From the NCBI GenBank assembly GCA_024138025.1, contig JAMXBD010001199.1, positions 372,001-436,000 on the forward strand: 64,000 nucleotides of DNA. The letters run 5' to 3'. Under the pieces are notes generated by a model. The model was not told the origin of the DNA. It did no database searches and saw only the letters and a program-made list of their open reading frames with translations. Below are positions 12,565 through 23,389 of this stretch, piece after piece; the stretch's first letter is position 1, and every line of letters begins with the position of its first letter. Position numbers and translations under genes: made by a program. The DNA is from Combretum micranthum (lineage: Eukaryota; Streptophyta; Magnoliopsida; Myrtales; Combretaceae).

Positions 12565-12850
12565 TATTTATAAAAATTTGGTCATACGCCGGCGGCATAC
12601 ATGTAGATCTTGCCGGTGTACACCCTATGCTGGCAAGATTTACATGAGCGCTGGCAGCGTTCATCGGGGCTTTGAATTCCTAGAACTTCGATTCTATTAC
12701 ATACGTCGGTAAATCCAAGCCCTACGCCGACAACGTTTCCTATCGGTATTGAAAGGAACCTTAAGGAACACCGGCGGCGTTCCTCCCAGTGTTAAGAAAA
12801 ACGCTACTGTTCCTATCCTACGCCGTCTCTATGCCGGCGACGTAAATTCT
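12565..12850 (-). promoter_or_regulatory. Y LTR promoter: GC-rich array and TATA box
   Basis: On the minus strand about nine imperfect copies of a CGCCGGCG(G/A)C-like motif (12590-12845, e.g. GCCGGCGGC and GCCGGCGACG) precede TATAAATA (minus strand, 12565-12572). The motif is absent from the surrounding AT-rich LTR. A degenerate version lies at the corresponding place in the second Y LTR (about 56010-56155). Confidence 0.6.
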
Positions 12851-12970
12851 CCAGGAGGCAGTGTACAGTCTGTCAAAAATTGCAGAAATCCGAACTTTAA
12901 TATTTATCCTACAACTAAACTTAAACTTTTACAATTTACTTGTTTTGACCTTAAACTCATCCTATATCAT

Positions 12971-14374
12971 TGGTTGGTGTCGAATCCAACAAAAATATAA
13001 GACCTACTCTAAAATTTGTAAATAGTAGTGAGCAGGATCGTCTTCACAGGGATCAGTGAAAATCTATTTCTATTTTAGTAACTAGCAAAAGGGAAAAAAA
13101 TCGGGGTTTTGTATAAACGATTAATTAGAAAATAATGATTTCTAAAATTAACAAATACGTTTATTAGTGTAAATTCAATAGCAAAGAATTCTAACCAAGG
13201 AATTATCACGATTCAATTCATAAAGATGATCATTGATGCAAGGATTGTTATTCTAATTCATGAATAATTGGTTATAAACCTTCAACAAGCTCTGAAGATC
13301 TATCTCTCTTAGAATATCGATAATCAAGATACGATCTTTAATTATTCCCTTATTGACTAGACAACCCTAAATAACTTAAGATTTAATCTATCAATAGCAT
13401 TACTAATTAAAGAGACTACCAATTCTAATCAATAGATCAAAAGCGTGAACTATTTAAATTAGATCATAAATTACTATAACATAAATCAATCTTATTCTGC
13501 AACTTCATGTTATCGTATTACTTATATTGAAACAATCAAACAATTACGGATTTGACATTCCAAATAACAATAATCGCTTTGACAACCAAACAAATAGGCC
13601 TAATTCGTAATGATTAATCAAAACAATTCTAATTCAAATAGATGAAATATGAATATTCATAAACAAAATAAACTCAATAGTTCAATTGGATCTCACAATC
13701 TTTGATGAATTGATCCCGTAATAATCCTCGGCTAGATTGAGTAATTAGTTACTCATGATCAAGAAAATAAAACTAGGGTTTCTTGAGAGCATCAATAAAC
13801 AAGAACAAACAATGAAAGAATGAATGACCCCCCTCTTTCTCTCTCTTCTTTCTTTATGTGAGATAAACATCAGATATAAGGAGTGTTTTTCGCATGAAAG
13901 ATGGCTGGAGGCATGTCGCAACAAGGCTGGCAGCTTTTAATCGCGAAACAAGCGATGGATGATGATGGCCGGCTCCATGGCCGGCAGCCATGAATCTCCC
14001 AGTGCCGGCCATGAATGTTGGCCGGCGGCTTTTCCATGATGGCTGGCGGCTTTGGGGTTCTGGACGAATTTCGAACCTTGTATATCTCCAAATGTGTTTG
14101 CTATTGCTATAGTTCATGAGAAAGCTAATAGTAATGATAGCAATCATCCCGAGTTTGGAATGAAATTGTGAGTACTTGTGCATTCCATTGAAAGTGATCC
14201 TTGAAGCTTGTTACAAACTCATGCCCAATTTCGCCAAACCGTTCCATTTACTTTATAAAACCTGAAACACGACATTAAACTCGATTAAGTATCAATTCTT
14301 TTGGATTTCTATAAAATTAATAATAGGATTAACATATTTTACTCAATAAAAATTGAGTATATTCCGTCTTAACA
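12971..14374 (-). repeat. 3' LTR of the Athila-like element
   Basis: 1404 bp, beginning TGGTTGGTGTCG and ending GTCTTAACA on the plus strand. It is collinear with the other LTR, with many small indels. It contains a GC-rich CCGGC array (about 13899-14060) and a TATA-like box (minus strand CTTATATC, 13873-13880). Confidence 0.92.
13873..14060 (-). promoter_or_regulatory. Athila LTR promoter: GGCCGGCGGC array and TATA-like box
   Basis: On the minus strand, copies of AGCCGCCAGCCAT and AGCCGCCGGCCA type motifs (14060 down to 13900) precede CTTATATC (13873-13880). AGCCGCC is the GCC-box core recognised by plant ERF transcription factors (established knowledge); that it is used here is inference. 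The same arrangement is at 26697-26875 in the 5' LTR. Confidence 0.55.
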
Positions 14375-15645
14375 AATTCCCCCACACCTGAACCATTGCT
14401 TGTCCTCAAGCAAAACAATTAGAACCACAATTGAAATCTATCATAGAGAGTGCTAACTTTCACTTTTAAAATTCTAAGCATCTACTTTGATTATTCTCAT
14501 GACATGCAGTTTAAGTGCCTACCGCTCTAACCGAAACTGATTCCATGCAATTAAAATACTTCAATCAAAATTCAAAAGCTAATCTAAACAAAACAAACTT
14601 TAATCCATATGTTTAGCAAAAGATTCTTCCATTCAAAAGTAAATTCTCAGTTCAGTAAGGAAAAACACCCATTTGGACTTCATTGGATATTTAACAGGTA
14701 TATACTCCACAACATAAAGTAAAAGCATATGATATCAACCATTCCCCTAGATTTCTCCATATTCATTGTAAGTCTTATTTCAATGATGCTTTAGCATTCA
14801 TTTCTTTTTGATTTATTCAAGCATATATTGAGCCTTCAGAGAGTATTCTCTGGACGGGTTTTTGCCCGCTTCTTTTCAGCTCTTTTCTTTTTTTTTTTTT
14901 TTTTCAAAGCTCATATAGTGAACTTTTGCCTTTCCTCCCTTATCGTTATAGTGAGTTCATCGAGTCGATACATCCCGGGCTCATCACCCAAGTGACCGGG
15001 TTTTAAAGGGACCCCTAAGAACTCTCTCTCACTCTAACATTCAAGTTTGGATACTCATAACTCAAATGCTCAAGTCAGCGGAGTAGTGGCTATGCTTGTT
15101 TCTTTACTTTGAATGCAACACACATAAAAGACTTTTTATCATGGATCACTAAGTAAAAAGTGTCATTTACCTCTTTTACTATTTGTTGAAAAATTCTTGT
15201 TTTAAAAAGAATTCAAGAGGAGTATATACATGCTAATTTATTCCTAGAAGTAGACTTGTTTATTTTTCACTTAAGAACTCGACCTACTCTTAAATTTCCG
15301 ATTCTAAAACTAAATACAAGGTAAGTTTATTCAATAAAGATTTTGCTACTCAATTTTTAACCAAGTATTATGATCACAACAGTAGGTGAGTAAGGCATTT
15401 TAACAAGTCAATTTCCATATTTATATAGATGCTATCACGAATATTCATCACAATCTCCAGATTTCATAAATTTTTGAAAAATTTGGCCTGAAATTGCCAT
15501 ATAGTGCTTGAGGACAACAATCTAACAGTTCATAGTGTGGGTGCAAACATTTCAGATCAATTCAGATATCCTGTATATGCAAAGTATAGTCAAATTTCAG
15601 ATTTCAGCAAGCAGTAATATTCAATTCTCCTCATGTTTATTCCCT
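14261..15645. repeat. left arm of a 1.38-kb inverted repeat (original copy)
   Basis: This arm covers the last 114 bases of the 3' LTR (U3 start), the PPT and most of the 3' untranslated region. It matches 19118-20499 in reverse complement over its whole length, with scattered substitutions and small indels (roughly 5 percent by eye). It is the native location, since it is continuous with the LTR. Confidence 0.9.
14375..14389 (-). other. polypurine tract next to the 3' LTR
   Basis: Read on the minus strand, AGGTGTGGGGGAATT lies directly before the LTR start TGTTAAGACGG. It is the expected primer site for plus-strand DNA synthesis. A second PPT, in opposite orientation, is at 20372-20385 inside the inverted segment. 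Confidence 0.85.
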
Positions 15646-15934
15646 CCCCACACCTAGTCTGAACAGTGTCCTCACTGTTCTGAATTCAGCTCAATTGCAC
15701 ACAAAAATGAAAGGAAAAAGGAGTAACGATTCTTCCCTGGATTGTTGCACAATATAGGTGCAATTGCGAGTTCCTTTGGCAATTCAGATCGAGTGCTATG
15801 GATCCTGTGATCAAGCGGATACAAAAACAAAGAGATAGCAAAAGCAAGGTCAAATTGTAGAAACAAGTCATCGTAAGTCTACCCAAAGGTTTGGGTGCTT
15901 AACGGATATATATGTAGGCAAGACAAAATCAAAG
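14390..15934 (-). other. 3' untranslated region of the Athila-like element
   Basis: Non-coding sequence between the end of the env-like ORF and the PPT. No reading frame longer than about 65 codons and no motif is seen. It contains a T-rich run at about 14887-14904. Most of it (to 15645) is repeated in inverted orientation at 19118-20385. Confidence 0.7.
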
Positions 15935-17128
15935 TCAGCAGAAGATAAAGCAGCTAGCATGAACTCTAGCTATCAGCTCAGGGTCGCTGTCCTCCTCACT
16001 GGATGTCTGGTACTGAAACTCCGAGACATCTGTGGATGTATTGCAGGCAAAAGCGGACTTCAGCATCTGGAACAGGGTGGTTCGAAACTTCTTGTTCTTT
16101 TTCCGCTCTTTCCTGTTCCGTTCTCTCTCTTTTTTGTTTTCCTCTTTGAGTTCCTTGATTTCTTGCAACAACTGGTCATGTGAACTCGCAGGAGGGGTAG
16201 TCCGGTGTGTGGATGGCCTACGTACGGGAGCCATCTCAAGGGCCTCGATCTCTTCGGCTTGATCAGTCCTGTTGGATCCCTTTGATAATCCCCATAATCT
16301 GAAAGGGGCATCAGATATCATTTTGCAAGGGATGCCCTCATCTCCCTCAGGCTCTCGGAAGATACCCATCCCTTTCAGTAGAGCTGTGATATAGCCCCCA
16401 CAAAGGATGACTTTGGTCCTTGTATCCGTGCTTTGTTTATCCAAATAATTGGCGACCTCCACGCCCAAGTCAATTCTGTGGCTGCTGGTCAAGCTATAAA
16501 GATAAAACATATCAGAGTTGGTGACTTTACTGTGGCTGGTTTTCTTACCGCTGATGGTATGAGCTAATATGTGATGAAGTAATTTGTGTTCCGTAGCTGG
16601 GAAGTCAGTGGCATGAGATTTGGACGGTTCAAATGGCTTGGTGCTAGGAGCTGTAAGCTGAAGCCAGAATGTTGAAGGATCCATATCAGCGGGCCAGGAG
16701 TTGGGTAATGCCATGGCAGTTTGTGGATCATCATAGAGTCCTAGCAGGTATCCCACACGCTTCAGATCAACCCTATGGACTTCTCCATATACTTGAAATT
16801 GCATAAAAGTGGCATGGTCCTCTTTCTCCATCGTCAGAGTTGACAGGAACTCTATGGTTATATCCCGGTAGGCTGGTTCTTGGATTGAGAAAAGTGTGAA
16901 CCAAGTTCGATCTTGGACAGTTTGTTGTAGCAAATCTATCAGGTCATAAAGATCCAGTACAGTCCAGTCTAAGTATTGGATATTCATGAGTTCCATACCC
17001 CTTAACTTCTTCTTTCTTGCCTTGGCAAAGTCCTTAGTCGAGATGAGTTCTGGTTGTGGAGCTGTAGAGGAAGATGCTTCAGCGGTCTTGGACTTCTTTT
17101 TCTGGGGTGGAAGCTTTTTTGGCGGCAT
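15935..17128 (-). CDS. Athila-type third ORF (env-like / ATHILA ORF-1-like), intact
   Basis: A 397-codon uninterrupted frame lies between integrase and the 3' LTR, the place of the env-like ORF in Athila elements. The N-terminus is very basic and proline/lysine-rich (residues 2-16). Residues about 75-130 (FTLFSIQEPAYRDITIEF, then a VYGEVHRVDL and YLLGLYDD stretch) resemble the conserved core of plant ATHILA ORF-1 / putative plant transposon proteins. Residues about 318-348 are a charged coiled-coil-like segment (KELKEENKKERERNRKER). I see no signal peptide or transmembrane helix, so 'env' describes position, not a shown membrane function. The ATG lies two bases after an AG that could be a 3' splice site (17131-17132). 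It is the longest intact element protein frame in the window except the edge-truncated viral one. Confidence 0.75.
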   Translation of the reverse strand: MPPKKLPPQKKKSKTAEASSSTAPQPELISTKDFAKARKKKLRGMELMNIQYLDWTVLDLYDLIDLLQQTVQDRTWFTLFSIQEPAYRDITIEFLSTLTMEKEDHATFMQFQVYGEVHRVDLKRVGYLLGLYDDPQTAMALPNSWPADMDPSTFWLQLTAPSTKPFEPSKSHATDFPATEHKLLHHILAHTISGKKTSHSKVTNSDMFYLYSLTSSHRIDLGVEVANYLDKQSTDTRTKVILCGGYITALLKGMGIFREPEGDEGIPCKMISDAPFRLWGLSKGSNRTDQAEEIEALEMAPVRRPSTHRTTPPASSHDQLLQEIKELKEENKKERERNRKERKKNKKFRTTLFQMLKSAFACNTSTDVSEFQYQTSSEEDSDPELIARVHASCFIFC

Positions 17129-17130
17129 CC

Positions 17131-18141
17131 CTACATCAAATGTTTGAGTTTAGTATAAAGGGAATGCAAAATAGATGCAGATATAGGTTACTGTTCGGTG
17201 TGTGATAGTGTCCATTGTAAAAAGATTAATAGAACAACTAAGAACCAGGACAGGGACAATGGATAGTTCATGGCAATTCATAATCACACACAGCAATATC
17301 AATGATAACATGTGATCTCAAAGCAGGCCTTGCAATAGGTTTGCCTAAGTAATTCAGAACAAATCATCCTCATGAATAGTAACTGAAGGAACAATGATTT
17401 ACACTGGCAATACAAACTCAAGGCTGGCAGCCTAGACTAAGCAGCTGAGTATTTGACCGTTAGAGGAGGATTTTTCAAATTTGCAAGTTCAAACTGTCAC
17501 TATCAAGATCATGAAATAATCATGAAAATGGTGTTAACTAACAACATGGATCATAATATTGAACTCAAAGTAGTCCATAAGTGATATAAACTCATCAACA
17601 CCATTAAACACAATGGATCCCAACCACATATGATTCAAAACATGAATTTGTACAAGCTAATGGAATCCACACGCGATCCCCTATGTTAGAACCATTAAAA
17701 ACATGTTTGTGTCTCAAAATCAGAAAAGCCCCAATTTGACTCTACTTAGAACCCTAAAAAAATCGCAAAGCAATTCAATACATTCAAGAATCAAATCGGT
17801 GTAAGTGGAATGGATTCGAAGACTACACAAGTAGATAAAGACTCAAGCCAAAACAACTCGTGCATGCAAGGGATCAGGGCAAGGTCGAACACGATCCATT
17901 AAAAAAAAATTTCGTGACAGGATTGGCATGAAAAAAAAAATTCCAGATTTGGTCTAATTCGAAATTGACATGCAACAACCCAGTTTGTGGTCAAGATTCC
18001 AAGATAAACCGTAACATATATCTCACCCTCGCTTATCCACAATTCCATTGTCAAGACAAAATATAGCAGCCATTGTCTTCATCCCATACCCATGAACAAG
18101 AAAGAGAAAGAAAGAAATAATTGAGAGTGAGATGGACTTAC
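17131..18141 (-). other. possible intron in the leader of the env-like ORF
   Basis: On the minus strand a canonical donor, CAA|GTAAGTCC (first intron base 18141), lies about 1 kb before an acceptor-like TTTGATGTAG (ending 17131), two bases before the ATG at 17128. Athila-group env-like ORFs are thought to be expressed by splicing (established idea). This exact intron is inferred from the consensus; the pyrimidine tract before the acceptor is weak. Confidence 0.4.
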
Positions 18142-18310
18142 TTGTTTTGAGATGATGATCCACTAGTGTGATGTGGAGTTGGTGCGTATGGGAGTAGCTT
18201 GGTTGTGAGTATGTGAGGATTGTAGAGTGGTAGAGTTTGTGAAAGAGAGAAAAAAAGGAATAGAAAGTGGAAAACTTACAGAGCATGAGGGTATATGCAT
18301 AGCAGAGGAG
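18142..18310 (-). promoter_or_regulatory. TATA-like box and pyrimidine-rich leader upstream of the env-like ORF
   Basis: On the minus strand, GCATATACCC (about 18291-18300) is followed by a CT/CA-rich, start-poor leader (CTCTACCACTCTACAATCC and similar) up to the GTAAGT donor. Together with the GC-rich array just upstream (18311-18895) it mimics the promoter layout of this element's own LTR. No transcript evidence; an ordinary non-coding spacer is the alternative. Confidence 0.4.
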
Positions 18311-18895
18311 ATTGGCCGGCACTTAAAAGTTATGGCCGCCGGCCATAAATGCCGGCCTTAGAGAGCAGTGCGAACAGCAGCACGATGGCCGCCGGCCATC
18401 TTGGAATAGCTGCCGGCCGTAGGTATTCTGGGAACTTCTTCGCTAATCCACAGCTGGCAGCTTTTAATCGTGGCCGTCGACCATCAACGAGGGATATTCC
18501 TCCAGAAGCTTCAAGGCCGGCGGCCATGATACGTTGGCAGGCGGCCATACGTGATATGGGGTCTCCTTGGTGAAGTTCTCAATATGCTTGTGGCTGGCAG
18601 CGTAGTGATGTTGGCTGCCAGCTTTAAAAGAATATATATAATAATTATATATATATATATATTTTGTATTTTATTTTATTTATTTATTTTTATTATTATT
18701 ATTTTTTTTATTTTTTTAAGCAGCAGATATATGGCCAGCTGCCATGTTGAGTAGGCCGGCGGCCATGAAGCTTCTGGGCGTTTTGCACGCTTCACGGCTG
18801 GCGGCCATGGAGAGTTAGCCGGCGGCCGTGCGTGGTCTGGGCATTCCGCTTACCTTCATGGCTGGCGGCCATGGAATCTTGGCTGCCAGCCGTGG
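18311..18895 (-). repeat. GC-rich GGCnGGCGGCCATG array between pol and the env-like ORF
   Basis: About 17 dispersed, imperfect, partly palindromic motifs such as GGCCGCCGGCCAT, GGCCGGCGGCCATG, GGCTGGCGGCCATGG and GGCTGCCAGC lie in both orientations. They are broken by an AT-rich simple-sequence island (about 18629-18720). The same motif class occurs in both LTRs of this element just upstream of the TATA-like box. Confidence 0.8.
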
Positions 18896-19013
18896 CTTTC
18901 AAAAATTTTTTTTTTTTTTTAGTAGAATAGGCTTAGTGGAAAAATAAATACAATACATAGGTTGCCTCCTATGAAGCGCTTTCTTTAACGTCTTTTAGCT
19001 AGACGTATCGATT

Positions 19014-21623
19014 TCAGTTATATATCGGTGGTTCTAAACTGAGTTCTTCAATATTGCATACCTGAAAACCTTCATAAAATGGTTTCAAACGATGACCATT
19101 CACTTTAAAAATTTTTCAGGGAATAAACATGAGAGAATTGAATATTACTGCTTGCTGAAATCTGAAATTTGACTATACTTTGCATATACAGGATATCTGA
19201 ATTGATCTGAAATGTTTGCACCCACACTATGAACTGTTAGATTGTTATCCTCAAGCATATGGCAATTTCAGGCAAATTTTTCAAAAATTTATGAAATCTG
19301 GAGATTGTGATGAATATTCGTGATAGCATCTATATAAATATGGAAATTGACTTGTTAAAATGCCTTACTCACCTACTGTTGTGATCATAATACTTGGTTA
19401 AAAATTGAGTAGCAAAATCTTTATTGAATAAACTTACCTTGTATTTAGTTTTTGAATCGGAAATTTAAGAGTAGGTCGAGTTCTTAAGTGAAAAATAAAC
19501 AAGTCTACTTCTAGGAATAAATTAGCATGTATATACTCCTCTTGAATTCTTTTTAAAACAAGAATTTTTCAACAAATAGTAAAAGAGGTAAATGACACTT
19601 TTTACTTAGTGATCCATGATGAAAAAGTCTTTTATATGTGTTGCATTCAAAGTAAAGAAACAATCACTACCACTACTCCGCTGACTTGAGCATTTGAGTT
19701 ATGAGTATCCAAACTTGAATGTTAGAGTGAGAGAGAGTTCTTAGGGGTCCCTTTAAAACCCGGTCACTTGGGTGATGAGCCCGGGATGTATCGACTCGAT
19801 GAACTCACTATAACGATAAGGGAGGAAAGGCAAAAGTTCACTATATGAACTTTGAAAAAAAAAAGAGAAGAAAAGAGCTGAAAAGAAGCGGGCAAAAACC
19901 CGTCCAGAGAATACTCTCTGAAGGCTCTATATATGCTTGAATGAATCGAAAGAAAATGAATGCTAAAGCATCATTGAAATAAGACTTACAATGAATATGG
20001 AGAAAGTCTAGGAAAATGGTTGATATGATATGCTTTTACTTTATGTTGTGAGGAGTATATATCTGTTAAATATCCAATGAAGTCCAAATGGGTGTTTTTC
20101 CTTACTGAACTGAGAATTTACTTTTGAATGGAAGAATCTTTTGCTAAACATATGGATTAAAGTTTGTTTTGTTTAGATTAGCTCTTGAATTTTGATTGAA
20201 GTATTTTAATTGCATGGAATCAGTTCGGTTAGAGCGGTAGGCACTTAAACTGCATGTCATGAGAATAATCAAAGATAGATGCTTAGAATTTTAAAAGTGA
20301 AAGTTAGCACTCTCTATGATAGATTTCAATTGTGGTTCTAATTGTTTTGCTTGAGGACAAGCAATGGTTCAAGTGTGGGGGAATTTGTTAAGACGGAATA
20401 TACTCAATTTTTATTGAGTAAAATATGTTAATCCTATTATTAATTTTATAGAAATACAAAAGAATTGATACTTAATCGAGTTTAATGTCGTGTTTCAGGA
20501 CTTTGGATTTCAACTGCACCATGAGTAAATACGTTAGTAACAACGAAAGGTCCTACCCATCTAGATCTCAATTTACCAGGAAATAACTTTAATCTAGAAT
20601 GAAAAAGTAAAACTTTTTGACCAATGGAGAATTGTTTTCTTGAAATTGTCTAGTCATGAAAAGCTTTTGTTTTATCCTTGTAAATCCTAGAGTTCTCATA
20701 GGCATCGTTGCGGATCTCCTCGAGCTCTTGCAATTGAAGTTTTCTAAGTTTACCTGCCTCATTATAACTCATGTTGCACTGTTTAATAGCCCAATAAGCT
20801 CTGTGCTCTAACTCAACAGGGAGGTGACAAGGCTTACCGAATACTAACCTGTATGGAGACATACCGATAGGTCTTGTAGGCTGTGCGATATGCCCATAAT
20901 GCATCCTCAAGTCTCGTGCTCCAGTCTTTTAGATTCAAATTGACAGTCTTTTCCAGAATAGACTTGATTTCTCGATTTGAAACTTCGCCAATCCATTCGT
21001 TTGTGGATGATATGCCGTGGAAGTACGGTGAGTGACGTTGTATTTCTTAAATAGAGCTTCCACCACTCTATTGCAAAAGTGTGTACCACGATCACTGATG
21101 AGAGCCCTTGGTGTCCCGAACCTAGCAAAGATATGAGATCTAACAAAATCTACAACAACTTTAGCATCGTTAGTTCGGGTAGCTTTAGCTTCTACCCACT
21201 TCGAGACATAATCAACAGCCAGTATAATATAAACATTGCCAAAGGAGGGGGTAAAAGGACCCATGAAATCTATACCCCATATATCAAAATCTCACAAACA
21301 AGAATAGGGGTGAGGGGCATTTGATCTCTATGTCCTAGATTTCCAACCTTTTGGCATCGTTCACAAGACTTACAGAATAAGTATGCATCACGAAACATTG
21401 TGGGCCAAAATAAACCACACTCTAATACCTTGTGAGCTGTTCTTTTAGGACCAAAGTGTCCTCCACATGCATAATTGTGACAAAATTGCAAAACAGAAGG
21501 AATTTCCTCTTGAGAAATACATCTCCTAATGATTTGATCGGAGCAGTGTTTCCATAAATAGGGATCATCCCATGCATAATATTTAGCATCACTTTTGATT
21601 TTATCCTTTTGAGCTCTAGACAA
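19014..21623 (-). pseudogene. integrase part of Athila pol, frameshifted and split
   Basis: Order on the minus strand: zinc-binding HHCC region (residues HNYACGGHFG ... CKSCERC, about 21549-21356), then the catalytic core. The first Asp is in [13 protein letters not shown] and the second in ISDRGTHF (about 21226 to 21082); the region of the final Glu is shifted out of frame near 20960. The C-terminal GPF-type domain ([10 protein letters not shown], about 20540-20575) follows. An inverted 1.38-kb segment then splits the frame, and the last about 30 codons continue from 19117 to a stop at 19014. Integrase joins element DNA to the chromosome in the nucleus. At least three interruptions are visible. 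Confidence 0.85.
19118..20499 (+). repeat. right arm of the inverted repeat, inserted in the integrase end
   Basis: This is the reverse complement of 14261-15645: 3' untranslated region, PPT (20372-20385) and 114 bases of U3 (from TGTTAAGACGG at 20386), on the plus strand. It interrupts the pol frame. Integrase C-terminal codons end near 20500, and the last pol codons (FKVNGHRLKPFYE and on to a stop at 19014-19016) lie on its other side. TTCAGG occurs at both junctions (19115-19120 and 20494-20499). CCTGAA is also native to the U3 copy at 14261, so microhomology-guided copying is likely. Confidence 0.85.
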
Positions 21624-21733
21624 ATCACTTGGTAAAGTTTTGGTAACTAGATAATTAACAATATCCGCGTACCAAGGAATTGTCTTTTGGATAGAAAATA
21701 GATGCTCATCTGGAAAGTCGTCTTGCAGTGGAG

Positions 21734-23389
21734 TCAGGTCGTCACTACCAGGTATTCTACTAGGTGGTCGGCCACCACGTTTTCGGTGCCTTTCCTATCT
21801 CGTATCTCCAAGTCGAACTCTTGTAGTAAGAGTATCCATCTGATGAGCCTAGGCTTAGCTTCTTTCTTGGCAAGTAGATACTTTAAGGCTGCATGATCAG
21901 AAAAAACAATTACTTTAGTACCTAACAAATAAGAACGGAATTTCTCTAAAGCAAAAACAACAGCTAAAAGTTCTTTTTCCGTTGTTGAATAGTTGGCTTG
22001 GGCACTATCAAGTGTCTTTGAGGAGTAGCAGATGACATGTGGATCTCTTCCACTCTTGTCCAAGGATAGCACCGATTGCATAGTTGCTCGCATCACACAT
22101 GATTTCGAAAGGAAGATTCCAATCGGGTGGTTTGATAATTGGGGCAGAAGTTAACTTCTCCTTTAATTTATCAAAAGCCTCTTTGCAAGCATCATCAAAT
22201 TCGAACACCATATCCTTTTGCAATAATTTGCACAGGGGTTGAGTGATCTTGGAAAAATCCTTAATGAAGCGCCTGTAAAAACCTGCACTTCCAAGAAAAG
22301 AACGAACTTCCCGGACACTCACGGGGTAAGGTAAGGATTTAATCACTTCAATCTTGGCCTTATCAACCTCAAGGCCTTTAGAGGACACAATATGCCCTAG
22401 GATTAAACCTTGATCAACCATAAAATGGCATTTTTCATAATTTAACACAAGGTTCGCTTCTATACATCTTTTAAGTACTTTTGTAAGGTTAGCAAGACAT
22501 GTATCAAATGTATCACCATATACAGTAAAGTCATCCATGAAGACTTCTATGATGTTTTCTACATAATCTGAGAATATACTAACCATACACCTTTGGAATG
22601 TGGCGGGAGCATTACAAAGTCCAAACGGCATCCTCCTATAAGCAAACGTTCCAAATGGACATGTGAATGTCTTCTCTTGATCTTCCGGTGCAACTGGAAT
22701 TTGATGAAAACCTGAATAACCTCAAGACAACAGTAGTGAGAATGACCAGCCAACCTTTCGAGCATTTGATCAATAAAGGGAAGAGGGAAATGATCTTTTC
22801 TAGTGGATGCATTTAACTTCCTATAATCAATACAAACCCTCCATCCGTTTTGAACACGAGTTGGTACCATCTCACCTTCAGAGTTTTCAAGAACTGTTAT
22901 ACCTGTTTTCTTAGGAACGACTTGAATTGGACTCACCCATTTGCTATCAGAAATTGGGTAGATCATACCTGCATCAAGAAGTTTCAAGATCTCTTTCTTT
23001 ACCACTTCCATCATAGGTGGATTTAGTCGACGCTGAACCTCTCTTGACGGTTTGCAGTTGTCTTCTAACAGGATTTTATGCATGCAGGTGGAAGGGCTCA
23101 GACCTTTAATGTCAGCAATGGTCCATCCAATAGCTTCCTTGTATTCTCTGAGTACCCGAATCAGCTTCTCCTCTTCTAAAGCACTTAATTTGTTGGAAAT
23201 TATGACTGCAAGGGTATCTTGCTCTCCAAGAAATATGTACTTCAGGTGGTCTGGTAAAGGCTTTAACTCCAACTTTGGTGCCTGCACGATAGAAGGAAGG
23301 AGTTTTGGGTTAGATGAAGGCAGATCAATGTAAGATAAACCATACCTTAGGGGTTGCAACGACTCCAATTCATGTACGGTGTCTTCCAA
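21734..23389 (-). pseudogene. reverse transcriptase and RNase H of Athila pol, frameshifted
   Basis: Conserved blocks in order are WRVCIDYRKLNASTRKDHFP, PLPFIDQMLERLAGHSHYC, then (in another frame) MPFGLCNAPATFQRCM and the catalytic FMDD box (VFMDDFTVYGD, about 22545). These are followed by the connection domain and RNase H ([20 protein letters not shown] ... [11 protein letters not shown]). A frameshift between the GHSHYC and PFGLCNAP blocks (about 22630-22720) and another near 22010-22090 break the enzyme. The family copies element RNA into DNA in cytoplasmic particles. FMDD instead of YxDD is seen in Athila-type RTs. Confidence 0.88.

Noticed and set aside
13854..14183. 109-codon minus-strand frame in the Athila 3' LTR
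   Set aside because: Falls across the GC-rich promoter array; the corresponding frame in the 5' LTR (26667-26905) is shorter and differs, as expected for non-coding LTR.
15935..17128. True retroviral envelope protein
   Set aside because: No signal peptide, fusion peptide or transmembrane helix is visible; the sequence resembles Athila-specific ORF proteins instead.
18023..18322. 99-codon minus-strand frame between pol and env-like ORF
   Set aside because: Would overlap the proposed leader and splice donor; Ser/His/Phe-rich without motif, more likely untranslated leader.
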